From assembly GCA_965247665.1 (NCBI GenBank), contig CBDFHH010000002.1, forward strand, positions 372,001 through 436,000: a stretch of DNA of 64,000 nt, written 5' to 3'. Each line of letters starts with the position of its first letter. Positions within the stretch are counted from its first letter, which is position 1. A model generated the notes under the pieces. The model was given only the letters and a program-made list of their open reading frames with translations, had not been told where the DNA came from and did not search any database. Made by a program: the position numbers and the translations under genes. This stretch comes from CAUZWH01 sp965247665 (GTDB lineage: Bacteria > Pseudomonadota > Alphaproteobacteria > SHVV01). Positions 8,020-16,398 of this stretch are shown in pieces.

Positions 8020-8805
8020 TTAGTAATGTCGGGGCTGCCGGCCGACGCTGCCAAAGATCTCGGGCTTGTCGGCCGGGCCGGGCAGGTTGCTCCTCGATCC
8101 GTTTGCCTCTTCGACCCGTTTCTGGAAGGCCGCCGCAGGCTTGAAGAACATATGCGAGAATTTGGACCACGGTACGGATCCGAAGAGCACCGTGGTAGCG
8201 ATGAGGTACAAACCGAGGAACCCGCTCGCCAACCAGCTGTCCGATGCCTGCAGGATCGCCCAGATGAGGCCCAGGGCGGCGCTCGCAAGAAGCGAGAGAA
8301 CGAACAGGTCGGCCCGCACGACCCGGAAGGGCGAATGGCCCTCAGAGACGACGTCGACCCGGATGAAAAACCAGAACCAACAACCGCCGACGCAAACCAT
8401 CAGCGCGCCGAGGTACCACAGCTGCGGTAGGAGCGCGGGCGTGTGCGTTGCCGGCGTCGGATACCAGAACACCATGATCGCCGTTGTGATGACGTAAGCG
8501 AGGAAGCCGTACATCGTGATGAGGTGGGCGATCCGGCGCCGCGCGCTGCAGAATTCACCCGAGGTCAGGCCCTCTATCACAGCGGTTTGAAGCGCCAGGG
8601 ACACCATTTCGCCGCCACCGATTTGCCGCGTTCCCGTGTCCCTTGCATTCCGCCAATTGCTAAAGAAGTACGCGGCGCTTCTCTTGTGAACGATGTCGAA
8701 CAGCGTGCCGGCCGCCACGAGCACGAACATGATGACGGCATAGGCCTGCATGATGTCCGGAGGAATGGACGCCGAAAGCTCGGCGAAGGGATTACTGGTG
8801 ATCAT
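8020..8805 (-). CDS. aprM: AprM, membrane anchor and likely electron-transfer partner of APS reductase
   Basis: This 261-residue protein has about five membrane helices, roughly residues 18-36, 95-115, 130-150, 166-190 and 193-213. It ends in a soluble tail rich in charged residues. Its place directly before aprB-aprA and its topology match AprM, known from phototrophic sulfur bacteria such as Allochromatium, where it is thought to link APS reductase to the quinone pool. No QmoABC-type genes are present, which fits the AprM-dependent form of the pathway. The ATG at 8805 is used rather than the TTG one codon earlier. AprM is itself poorly characterised. Confidence 0.85.
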   Translation of the reverse strand: MITSNPFAELSASIPPDIMQAYAVIMFVLVAAGTLFDIVHKRSAAYFFSNWRNARDTGTRQIGGGEMVSLALQTAVIEGLTSGEFCSARRRIAHLITMYGFLAYVITTAIMVFWYPTPATHTPALLPQLWYLGALMVCVGGCWFWFFIRVDVVSEGHSPFRVVRADLFVLSLLASAALGLIWAILQASDSWLASGFLGLYLIATTVLFGSVPWSKFSHMFFKPAAAFQKRVEEANGSRSNLPGPADKPEIFGSVGRQPRHY

Positions 8806-9116
8806 CAAATAGCCCTGTGTTCGCCAGACGGCACCGGCTTCCCGGTACGCGATGGGAGGAATACTGTACGCACCACCCGGCGACCCAACTCCCGATATCG
8901 ACCTCGGAAAACCCAGCGAGACCGACGGATGGGTGCATAATCCATCATCCGGTCCATGCTCGAATCCTGGGCCGGAGTTAGGATGGGGACTCCGGTTGCG
9001 GCACCGTTATGATGGCTGTTCTCGATGGCCTCGTAAACCCATACACCATTGGCTTGTCCAGCCGCCGGGACCCCGCTCGCGGGCGAGCCGTATAAATCGT
9101 GGACGGTGCAGCTTTC
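8806..9116. promoter_or_regulatory. Divergent control region between aprM and sat
   Basis: These 311 bases separate the divergent aprM and sat starts and hold no convincing gene. Two structured elements are visible. CCGGAGT at 8971-8977 pairs with ACTCCGG at 8988-8994 around a 10-base loop. GCTCGC at 9075-9080 pairs with GCGAGC at 9083-9088 around GG, a near-palindrome 28 bases before sat. I see no strong sigma-70 promoter; TTGGGT with CAGTAT at 16-base spacing towards aprM is weak. Confidence 0.4.
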
Positions 9117-10289
9117 ATGTCGAATCTGGTTTCGCCCCATGGCGGCGGCGAGCTCAACCCGCTCCTGGTCCCCGAGAGTGAGCGCGTCGCAGTGCTGAAA
9201 CGGGCGGCCGAGCTCAAGGCCGTACCGATGACCAGCCGTGAAGCCTCAGATCTGGTGATGCTGGCCATCGGGGCTTATACGCCTCTCGAGGGCTTCATGG
9301 GACAGGCCGACTGGCGCGGGACCTGTGTGGACATGAAGCTGAGCGACGGCACACTCTGGCCAATTCCCATCACCTTGTCGTGCGATCGGCGCTCGGCGGA
9401 TGCGATCGCGCTGGGCGAAGAAGTGGCGCTCGTCGACGAAGAGTCCGGTCAGATCATGGCGGTCATGGCGGTCGCCGAAAAGTATGAGATCGATCGCGAG
9501 TTGGAATGTTCCAAGGTTTTCCGGACCACCGACGCCGCGCATCCCGGGGTCGCCAAGGTGATGGCGCAGGGCGATGTCAATCTGGGCGGGTCGGTTCACG
9601 TGCTGAGCGAAGGCGCCTATCCGGACGATTTCGAGAACCTGTATATGCGTCCGGCCGAAACCCGCGCACTGTTCGTCGATCGTGGGTGGTCGAAGGTGGC
9701 CGCCTTCCAAACCCGCAACCCGATGCATCGCAGCCATGAGCATCTGGCGAAAATCGCCGTCGAGATCTGCGACGGCGTGCTTATTCATCAGGTACTCGGC
9801 AAGCTCAAGACCGGCGACATTCCGGCCGAGGTCCGGGTCAGGGCGATCGACGCCTTGGTAGAAAACTACTTCGTTCCCGGCACCGTCATTCAGGCCGGCT
9901 ATCCCATCGAGATGCGCTATGCGGGGCCGCGCGAAGCGCTGCTGCACGCGGTGTTCCGGCAGAATTTCGGCTGCTCGCACCTGGTGATCGGTCGCGACCA
10001 TGCGGGCATCGGCGACTATTACGGCCCGTTCGATGCCCACCACATCTTCGACACGCTTGACGCGAACAGTCTGGAGATTGAACCGTTGAGGATGGACATC
10101 ACGTTCTATTGCGCCGTTTGCGGCAGTACCGCGACGACCCGCACCTGCCCGCATGACGAGGAACATCGGCTGACGATTTCGGGAACCCGACTGCGCGAGA
10201 TGTTTGCCAACCACGAGCCGATACCGAGCGAGTTCAGCCGGCCCGAGGTGGTGGCCGTTCTCCAGGCGTATTACGACGGCTTGAAGTAA
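9117..10289 (+). CDS. sat: ATP sulfurylase (sulfate adenylyltransferase), homo-oligomeric type
   Basis: This 390-residue enzyme interconverts APS plus pyrophosphate with sulfate plus ATP. With AprBA it completes sulfite oxidation to sulfate with substrate-level ATP formation. It has the active-site motif QTRNPMHRSHEHL, the GRDHAG motif, and a zinc-type cysteine set (CAVCG, CPHDEEH) near residue 335, as in dissimilatory Sat proteins. It lacks an APS-kinase domain, as expected. The ATG at 9117 is preferred to a GTG six codons upstream because the family usually starts near this point. Neither start has a strong ribosome site. It is divergent from aprMBA, so the two units may share regulation. 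Confidence 0.95.
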   Translation: MSNLVSPHGGGELNPLLVPESERVAVLKRAAELKAVPMTSREASDLVMLAIGAYTPLEGFMGQADWRGTCVDMKLSDGTLWPIPITLSCDRRSADAIALGEEVALVDEESGQIMAVMAVAEKYEIDRELECSKVFRTTDAAHPGVAKVMAQGDVNLGGSVHVLSEGAYPDDFENLYMRPAETRALFVDRGWSKVAAFQTRNPMHRSHEHLAKIAVEICDGVLIHQVLGKLKTGDIPAEVRVRAIDALVENYFVPGTVIQAGYPIEMRYAGPREALLHAVFRQNFGCSHLVIGRDHAGIGDYYGPFDAHHIFDTLDANSLEIEPLRMDITFYCAVCGSTATTRTCPHDEEHRLTISGTRLREMFANHEPIPSEFSRPEVVAVLQAYYDGLK

Positions 10290-10480
10290 CCGTTCACGGC
10301 CCGGTCTTTCTCGCCAACCGATGCAAGCACTGATCGATCAACGACCCCTTTGTCTCACGATTCGGTGGGGTTCCTGGCGTTGTCGTGCGCTTTTTCGAGC
10401 GGGTGCTTGGCCGCGTCGAGCTCGATCTTCGCCAAAGCCGCGGCGCCAAGATCAATGCCGACGCGCTCGGCGGCCGTAAC

Positions 10481-11251
10481 ATGATCATCGCCCAGATTAG
10501 CGATACGCATATCCTGGCGCGGTCCGCCGGCGGTACCGTCGGCAAGAGCCGCGCGGACAATCTCCGGCGTTGCATCGCCGACATCAATCGCCTGCGCCCC
10601 GATCTCGTGGTTCACACCGGCGACATCGTTCAGGACGGTCTACCCGAGGAGTATGCGCACATATGCGAGATTGTGGCGCCCTTGGAGATGCCGATTTATT
10701 TCGTACCCGGCAATCGGGATCGCCGTGATGCCCTGCTAAGGGCGTTCGGCGACCACAATTATTTTCCGACCGATGGCGACTTCCTCCACTACACCGTCGA
10801 GAACCGGGCGATTCGTCTGGTAGCCCTCGACTCGATTGCCGCAGGCAAAGAGGTGGGCGACAACAAGGGCGCGTTTTGCACGAGCCGCGGGGCGTGGCTC
10901 GACGACGAGCTGGCCCAGGCGCCGGATCGACCGACGATCCTACTCATCCACCACCCGCCTTTCGATGTCGGAAGCCACTATGTGGGTGGCTACCGTCGCC
11001 CCCGGGAGGCCGACGATTTGGCCGCGGTGGTCAGCCGTCACCCCCAGATCGTGCGGCTGCTGTGCGGCCATGTACATCGTTCGATTCAGGTGGGATGGGC
11101 CGGCACCGTCGCCAGCATCATGCCGAGCATCGCGATCGACCTGCGCAAGGATGTCGACGGCACTCGCGCCAAGGACGCACCGATCTACGCCGTGCACGAA
11201 ATGTCGGTCGATGCCGGCCTGATCAGTTATTCGCGGGTGGTGGCGGACTGA
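10481..11251 (+). CDS. Class III cyclic-nucleotide phosphodiesterase-like metallophosphoesterase (CpdA type)
   Basis: This 256-residue calcineurin-type phosphoesterase has the five metal motifs in order: ISDTHI, HTGDIV, GNRD, LIHHPP and GHVH. This arrangement matches the class III 3',5'-cAMP phosphodiesterase family (CpdA). The start at 10481 gives MIIAQISDTH, the usual N-terminus; an in-frame upstream extension of 32 codons lacks family similarity. It lies 191 bases after sat and may be transcribed separately. It could lower cAMP or hydrolyse another phosphodiester; the sequence does not decide which. Confidence 0.8.
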   Translation: MIIAQISDTHILARSAGGTVGKSRADNLRRCIADINRLRPDLVVHTGDIVQDGLPEEYAHICEIVAPLEMPIYFVPGNRDRRDALLRAFGDHNYFPTDGDFLHYTVENRAIRLVALDSIAAGKEVGDNKGAFCTSRGAWLDDELAQAPDRPTILLIHHPPFDVGSHYVGGYRRPREADDLAAVVSRHPQIVRLLCGHVHRSIQVGWAGTVASIMPSIAIDLRKDVDGTRAKDAPIYAVHEMSVDAGLISYSRVVAD

Positions 11252-11262
11252 TCGCTATCGGC

Positions 11263-11295
11263 GGCGCTCCGAAGGTGAGCACCAGGCAGAGCGCC
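11263..11295. terminator. Possible bidirectional terminator hairpin between convergent genes
   Basis: GGCGCTC at 11263-11269 pairs with GAGCGCC at 11289-11295, with a 19-base loop. It fills the gap between the phosphodiesterase stop and the VOC protein stop at 11296. The long loop and missing T-run make it a weak call. Confidence 0.3.
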
Positions 11296-12153
11296 TCAGG
11301 CGGCTTGGGCCGGCGCCGTCGCCCAACCGTTGTGCGAGATGTCGAAGATGATCCCGTCGGGGTCGCGATATTTGCATTCGTAGTAGAGACTTTCCTTATC
11401 GACGGGAAGGTCGAGAAAGAACTCGCCGCCATTTTCGGTGATCGCGCCGCCGGTGCTCTCGAGATCGTCGACGTGGAAGCCGAAATGATGCGTGCCGACA
11501 AAGTCCTTGCCGCGCTCGATGCCGGCCGCCTCGTCGGACTTATAGCTCAGCAGCGCCAGGTTGATGTAACCGTCGGTGACATAGATGCCCTCACCGAGCG
11601 GTGATTCGGTCCGGCCGACATAGTCGAACCCGAACACCTCGCCGTAAAACTCGGCGCTCTGCTCGGGGTGCGGCATCGCCAAAGCGACATGGCGGATGCG
11701 CGGCGCGCCCTTCTTGATCGGCGGCACCGTGTAGCTCCCCTCATGGGCGACTTCCCGGGTCGAGGTGCCGACCCAGCCGCCCTTCGATATGTCGAAGATC
11801 ACACCGCTGGGATCACGGTATTTACGCTCGAAATTGCCTTTTTTCTCGTCGCCGAAATCGAAGTGAAATTCACCGCCGGCTTTTTCGATACGGGCGCCGG
11901 TCTCGGCGAGATCGTCGACCTGGATGCCGAAATGGTGGGCGCCGACCATCTTCGAGCTGTTCCTGACACCTGCCATGGCATCGCTCGTGTAGTTTAGCAG
12001 GGCGAGGTTCATCTCCCCGTCGCACATATACACGCCCGAACCATGCTCGGTGTATTCGCGTCCGGCTTCCGACAGGCCGATGACGTTCTTGTAGAAGTCG
12101 GCAGCGCGTTCCTGATCACGGACGACGATGGCGACGTGGCGGATCTGCGCCAT
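11296..12153 (-). CDS. Two-module VOC (glyoxalase/extradiol dioxygenase superfamily) protein
   Basis: This 285-residue protein is built from two VOC modules, about residues 3-125 and 143-275. Both carry the same apparent metal-ligand pattern: RHVAIVV, AHHFGI and GVIFDI in the first, and RHVALAM, THHFGF and GIIFDI in the second. The third position is Asp where Glu is usual. Linked modules of this kind occur in extradiol dioxygenases and glyoxalase-like lyases. The ATG at 12153 is preceded by AGGAGG. It is divergent from a Rieske ferredoxin gene. The substrate is unknown. Confidence 0.75.
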   Translation of the reverse strand: MAQIRHVAIVVRDQERAADFYKNVIGLSEAGREYTEHGSGVYMCDGEMNLALLNYTSDAMAGVRNSSKMVGAHHFGIQVDDLAETGARIEKAGGEFHFDFGDEKKGNFERKYRDPSGVIFDISKGGWVGTSTREVAHEGSYTVPPIKKGAPRIRHVALAMPHPEQSAEFYGEVFGFDYVGRTESPLGEGIYVTDGYINLALLSYKSDEAAGIERGKDFVGTHHFGFHVDDLESTGGAITENGGEFFLDLPVDKESLYYECKYRDPDGIIFDISHNGWATAPAQAA

Positions 12154-12300
12154 GGCGCTCCTCCTGTTTGAGCTGTGGTTCAAGAATACGACCGCGCCGG
12201 CGCCGGTGTCCACGCTACGAGTCGGTTGATCGGCGGCAACTTGCGGGGCCGCGGTGTTGGTGGCAGTCTCCGCCGCCCGGCCAACATAAGGAAATCCCCG

Positions 12301-12612
12301 GTGTCTGAGCAAACGATTACCCTTCCGCTCGCCGAGATCCCGGACGGTGGTGCGAAAATCGTCGAGGTCCGCGACGGTTTGAAAGTCGCGATCTTTCGCG
12401 ACGGCGGGCGTTGCGCCGCGATCAACAATCGCTGTCCGCATGCCGGCGGTTCGCTCGGCGACGGCGAGTTCGACGGCACCGAAGTGCAGTGCCCGCTGCA
12501 CGGCTTCCGCGTCGACGTGTGGAAGGGCGTCGGCAACGCCGGCAAACCGGTACAGACATTCGCTGTTGCCGTAAACGGCGGCGCCGTCGAGCTGACGGTG
12601 CCTGGAGAGTGA
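12301..12612 (+). CDS. Rieske-type [2Fe-2S] ferredoxin
   Basis: This 103-residue soluble protein has the Rieske motif C-x-H-x16-C-x2-H (CPHAGGSL and CPLHGF). It resembles the small ferredoxins that feed electrons to ring-hydroxylating dioxygenases. The start is GTG at 12301, with AAGGA about ten bases upstream. It is encoded alone and divergently from the VOC protein. It may serve one of the dioxygenase alpha subunits further along the window; a nitrite-reductase small-subunit role is less likely without a partner gene. Confidence 0.88.
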   Translation: MSEQTITLPLAEIPDGGAKIVEVRDGLKVAIFRDGGRCAAINNRCPHAGGSLGDGEFDGTEVQCPLHGFRVDVWKGVGNAGKPVQTFAVAVNGGAVELTVPGE

Positions 12613-12620
12613 TCTCTCCA
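12603..12620 (+). terminator. Hairpin over the stop codon of the Rieske ferredoxin gene
   Basis: TGGAGAG at 12603-12609 pairs perfectly with CTCTCCA at 12614-12620 around a TGAT loop that contains the stop codon. No T-run follows. The 247 bases between here and the next gene hold no other recognisable feature. Confidence 0.4.
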
Positions 12621-12859
12621 CCCGGGAAGCGAATAGTCTTGGTCAGCCAAGGGTCCGGGACCCATTCGCCCTCCGAGGCGTGTCGCGACGCGCGGCAGCC
12701 GCCGCCGATCCGAGCATCGGGTCGAGCCTGGATGCGCGCCGGCCGCCGGAAGGCCATCGGAGGGGTCGACCCCTCGAACGTCAAGCAGCGCATTCGCTTT
12801 CGAACCGACGAGTCGGATCGCCTACATCGCTGCGCAACTTTTCCCGGCGCCCGCGAGCC

Positions 12860-14095
12860 TCAGTCCACCTGGCGCTGATCGTCGATCAGCTTGCCGTCGT
12901 CGGGAAGCGAATCGGGGTCGGCGAGCGCCACCTCCCCGCGCACCTTGCAAACCGATTGCATGGTTTCGCTGATTTTCTCGGCCGGGACGCCGCCGCCGCC
13001 GGCCATCTCGCAGTACAGGGTCATGTGGTCGCGGCCGTCTTCATTGCCGATCACCAGCCGCGCCTTCTTGATCTCGTTGTGGCGCACCAACACCGCCATC
13101 ACCTGGCTTGGATGCACGAACATGCCGCGCACCTTGGCCGATTGGTCGGCGCGTCCCATCCATCCGCGAATCCGCATATTGGTGCGCCCGCATGGGCTGG
13201 GACCGGGCAACACCGCCGAGAGATCGCCGGTCGCGAAGCGAATCAGGGGGTAGTCGTTGTTGAGCGTCGTGACGACGACTTCGCCCACCTCGCCTTCCTC
13301 GACCGGCGCCCGACCGCCCGGCTCCACGATCTCGAGCAAGACGCCCTCGTCGACGATCATTCCTTCGAGCGCCGGCGACTCGTAAGCGATCGAGCCGACG
13401 TCGGCGGTGCCGTAGCCCTGATAAACCGCGACCCCGAGATCTCTGATCTCCTGGCGTAGCGCCTGCGGCAGGGCCTCGCCGCCGACCAGCCCCTTGGTCA
13501 GGCTCGATGTGTCGAGGCCGAGTTCAACCGCCTTTGCGAGGACGATCTTGAGGAACGAGGGTGTGCCGCCATAGGCGGTCGGTTTGAGGCCGGCGATGAT
13601 CTGCGCCTGAATCTCGGTGTTGCCGACGCCGGCTGGGATCACCGCGCATCCGATCGCGTGCGCGCCGCTTTCCACCATCGAGCCGGCCGGCGTCAGGTGG
13701 TAGGCGAAGCTATTGTGAACGACGTCGCCGCGGCGAATACCGGCGGCATACATGCCACGGGCGAAGCGCCAGTAATCGTCGCCGAACCCCTCGGGATCGT
13801 TGATCGGGCCCGGCGACTGGTAGATCCGCCGGAGCTGGTGGACCGCAACCGCAGTGAGCCCGCCGAATGGCGGGTGCTGCCGCTGACGTTCGATCAAATC
13901 GCTCTTGCGCGTTAGCGGGACCGCGCCGAGGGCGGCACGGCCGGTGACGGCGCGCGCATCGATGTCGGCAAGATGGGCGCTGAAATAGGGTGCGTTGGTC
14001 TTGGCGTGATCGATCTGGTTACGCACCGCCGCCAGCAGCGCGGTCTCGCGCAACTCGGGATCGCGAACCTCAAGCTCGTCGTAGTGGTCGCTCAC
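12860..14095 (-). CDS. Phenylacetate-CoA ligase-like adenylate-forming enzyme (PaaK family)
   Basis: This 411-residue protein belongs to the PaaK branch of the acyl-adenylate-forming family, which activates aryl or other carboxylic acids with ATP and CoA. Visible motifs are AYGGTPSFLK, the adenine-binding YQGYGTADVG (equivalent to the YGxTE motif) and RFATGDLSAV. A C-terminal PaaK-type domain follows from about residue 320. It is the last gene of the transporter operon, 13 bases after livF. Placement suggests that it activates the imported acid. The exact substrate is unknown; similarity to PaaK does not make it phenylacetate. Confidence 0.82.
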   Translation of the reverse strand: MSDHYDELEVRDPELRETALLAAVRNQIDHAKTNAPYFSAHLADIDARAVTGRAALGAVPLTRKSDLIERQRQHPPFGGLTAVAVHQLRRIYQSPGPINDPEGFGDDYWRFARGMYAAGIRRGDVVHNSFAYHLTPAGSMVESGAHAIGCAVIPAGVGNTEIQAQIIAGLKPTAYGGTPSFLKIVLAKAVELGLDTSSLTKGLVGGEALPQALRQEIRDLGVAVYQGYGTADVGSIAYESPALEGMIVDEGVLLEIVEPGGRAPVEEGEVGEVVVTTLNNDYPLIRFATGDLSAVLPGPSPCGRTNMRIRGWMGRADQSAKVRGMFVHPSQVMAVLVRHNEIKKARLVIGNEDGRDHMTLYCEMAGGGGVPAEKISETMQSVCKVRGEVALADPDSLPDDGKLIDDQRQVD

Positions 14096-14108
14096 CGGAC
14101 CGACCGGT

Positions 14109-14924
14109 TCAAGCCAACCAGCGCTTGCGCCGGCGGTAGTGCTTGACGTCGCGGTAGCTCTTGCGCCCGCTGGCGCTGAGACCCAGATAGAACTCCTTGA
14201 CGTCCTCGTTTTCGCTCAAGGAGGACGCCTCGCCGTCGAGCACGACGCGTCCGTTCTCCAGGATGTAGCCGTACTTCGAATAGCGCAGCGCAATGTTGGC
14301 GTTCTGCTCGGCGAGCAGGAAACTCACGCCCTCGTTTTCGTTAAGCCGTTTGACGATCTCGAAGATCTCTTCGACCAGTTGCGGCGCCAGACCCATCGAC
14401 GCTTCGTCGAGCAGGATCAGTTTGGGCCGCGCCATCAGCGCTCGGCCGATCGCGGTCATCTGCTGTTCGCCGCCGGAGATGTAACCGGCTTGCGCGTCGC
14501 GTCGCTCCTTGATGCGCGGGAAATAGCTGTAAACCAGTTCGAGGTCGTCGCCGATCTTGCCGCGGCCGTCGCGGCGCGTATAGGCGCCGGCCATCAGGTT
14601 TTCCTCGACCGTGAGATGCTCGAAGCAGTGGCGCCCTTCCATAACCTGGATGACGCCGCGCTTGACGAGATCGTCGGCGCTGAGGCGGTCGACCCGCCCG
14701 CCACGATACTCGATCGAACCCTTGGTGACCTCGCCGCGCTCGGAGTGCAGCAGATTGGAGATCGCCTTCAGGGTGGTCGTCTTGCCGGCGCCGTTGGCCC
14801 CGAGGAGGGTGACCACACCCCCCTCGGGTACCTCGAAGGACACGCCCCGCAACACCAGGATCACATGATCGTAGATGACCTCGATGTTGTTGACGCTAAG
14901 CAGGGCGCCCCCGTTTTCCGGCAT
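14109..14924 (-). CDS. Branched-chain amino acid-type ABC transporter ATP-binding protein (LivF family)
   Basis: This 271-residue ATPase has Walker A LLGANGAGKTT, signature ISGGEQQ, Walker B LILLDEASMGL and the LAEQN switch typical of LivF. A short basic tail (RRRKRWLA) is unusual for LivF. It pairs with the LivG, LivH, LivM and binding protein of the same operon. It lies 43 bases after the binding-protein gene and 13 bases before the PaaK-like ligase. The transported substrate is more likely a carboxylic acid than an amino acid, given the two CoA ligases in the operon. Confidence 0.92.
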   Translation of the reverse strand: MPENGGALLSVNNIEVIYDHVILVLRGVSFEVPEGGVVTLLGANGAGKTTTLKAISNLLHSERGEVTKGSIEYRGGRVDRLSADDLVKRGVIQVMEGRHCFEHLTVEENLMAGAYTRRDGRGKIGDDLELVYSYFPRIKERRDAQAGYISGGEQQMTAIGRALMARPKLILLDEASMGLAPQLVEEIFEIVKRLNENEGVSFLLAEQNANIALRYSKYGYILENGRVVLDGEASSLSENEDVKEFYLGLSASGRKSYRDVKHYRRRKRWLA

Positions 14925-14967
14925 TGACTACGCGTATGCTTACCGACCCTCGCAGTTGCCGACAGAG

Positions 14968-16284
14968 CTAGCAGCTGCGCGGCTGGATATTGTTTTCCTT
15001 GGCGAACGCCGCCGCGGCCTGCTCGATCATCGGCCGCACGACCTCGCGTATCGGCGGGATCCAGTCGGTAATGACCTGCCATTGGGCGCCGTCCCACTGC
15101 TGGATCAGTACCGGCCCGTTGCCCTCGTGATCGGCGCAGGAAACCTCGAGCGGGCGGGTGAAACCCCCAAGCCCGAGTTCGGCCAGGCGTTCTTCGCTGA
15201 TCTTCAGGTTCTCGAAGCCCCAGCGCACCTGCTCCTTGGTCGGCACCTTGCCCATGCCGTACTCGTTCATGGCGGTGCCGATCGCCTCGAGGCCGTAGGT
15301 GTATCCCACGATCGAGCGGTTGTAGAGCACCTCGCCGAAGTTGTTCTTCTTTGCCTCGGCGAGGTCGCCATCGTAGACGAGCTTGAGAATATCCTCGTGC
15401 GCCTTGGTGTCGTGCCCGGCTGCGTGGAAGGTGCCTGCCTTGTAGCCCTTGGCAGCGGCACCGGTCGGCACCACGTCGGACTCGGTGCCCGACCACCACA
15501 CGCCGATGAAGTGATCCATCGGGAATCTGATGGCCGCGGCTTCCTTGATCGCCACCTGGTTCATCACGCCCCAGCCCCACAGAAAGATCCAGTCGGGCTT
15601 GCCGCGCCGGATCTGCAGCCAGGTCGCTTTTTGCTCCTGGCCGGGATGGTCGACCGCCAGCAACTGCAGATCGTAGCCGTGCTTCTCGGCCAGCGCCTCG
15701 AGGGTCGGGATCGGCTCCTTGCCGTAGGGGCTGTTGTGGTAGATCAGGGCGATCTTCTTGCCCTTGAGGCTGTCCATGCCGCCTTCCTGCGAGCCGACAT
15801 ACCTGACGAAGGCCGAGGCCTGGCTCCAATAAGTGGTCGGGAAAGTGAACACCCACGGGAACACCCGCCCATCGGAGGCCGCGGTCCTGCCGTAGCCCAT
15901 CGAGTGCACGACAACCTTGTCGACGCTCGATTTGGGAATCAGCTGATAGGTGGCACCGGTGCTGTTCGGATGCACGAAGCGAACGCCGCCATTCTTGTTC
16001 TTCAGGCGCTCATAGCACTCGACGATCAGCTTGGTGTCGTAGCCGGTCTCGCACTCCTCGTAGACCAGCTTGACGCCTTGCAGGCCGCCGTCGCGCTTGT
16101 TGATCATCTCGACGAAATCCCGCGCGCCGTTGGCGAACGGAATGCCGTTCGGCGCGTAGGGTCCCGAACGATAGACGAAATTCGGTAAGTAGATGACGTC
16201 CTGGGCCTGCGCCTTCGAGATCGCCACCGCGGTCACGGCGATCGCCGCGCCGATGAATACCATACCCAGTTTCTTGAAAGACAT
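14968..16284 (-). CDS. Periplasmic substrate-binding protein of Liv-type ABC transporter
   Basis: This 438-residue exported protein has a signal peptide (MSFKKLGMVFIGAAIAVTAV, cleavage probably after AKAQAQ-type residues near 27) and the two-lobed periplasmic-binding fold of the LivJ/AmiC family (Peripla_BP_6). It captures the substrate and presents it to LivH and LivM. The start at 16284 is preceded by AGGGGAGGGC; a longer frame of 25 extra codons would bury the signal peptide. A gap of 114 bases separates it from livM, room for extra ribosome loading or processing. Such proteins bind amino acids, amides or aromatic acids. Confidence 0.92.
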   Translation of the reverse strand: MSFKKLGMVFIGAAIAVTAVAISKAQAQDVIYLPNFVYRSGPYAPNGIPFANGARDFVEMINKRDGGLQGVKLVYEECETGYDTKLIVECYERLKNKNGGVRFVHPNSTGATYQLIPKSSVDKVVVHSMGYGRTAASDGRVFPWVFTFPTTYWSQASAFVRYVGSQEGGMDSLKGKKIALIYHNSPYGKEPIPTLEALAEKHGYDLQLLAVDHPGQEQKATWLQIRRGKPDWIFLWGWGVMNQVAIKEAAAIRFPMDHFIGVWWSGTESDVVPTGAAAKGYKAGTFHAAGHDTKAHEDILKLVYDGDLAEAKKNNFGEVLYNRSIVGYTYGLEAIGTAMNEYGMGKVPTKEQVRWGFENLKISEERLAELGLGGFTRPLEVSCADHEGNGPVLIQQWDGAQWQVITDWIPPIREVVRPMIEQAAAAFAKENNIQPRSC

Positions 16285-16398
16285 GCCATGCCCTCCCCTT
16301 GAAAATTGATGAAAAGTACAGGCCGCGCTCATTCCTCGGCCTTTAGACGACATTACCACGCCTACTTGCCCCCGCCAACGCTCGGCACCGTTGCATCG

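Noticed and set aside
8805..9140. Minus-strand frame of 111 codons in the aprM-sat gap
   Set aside because: It overlaps the sat start and the structured leader, has no recognisable motif and no ribosome site.
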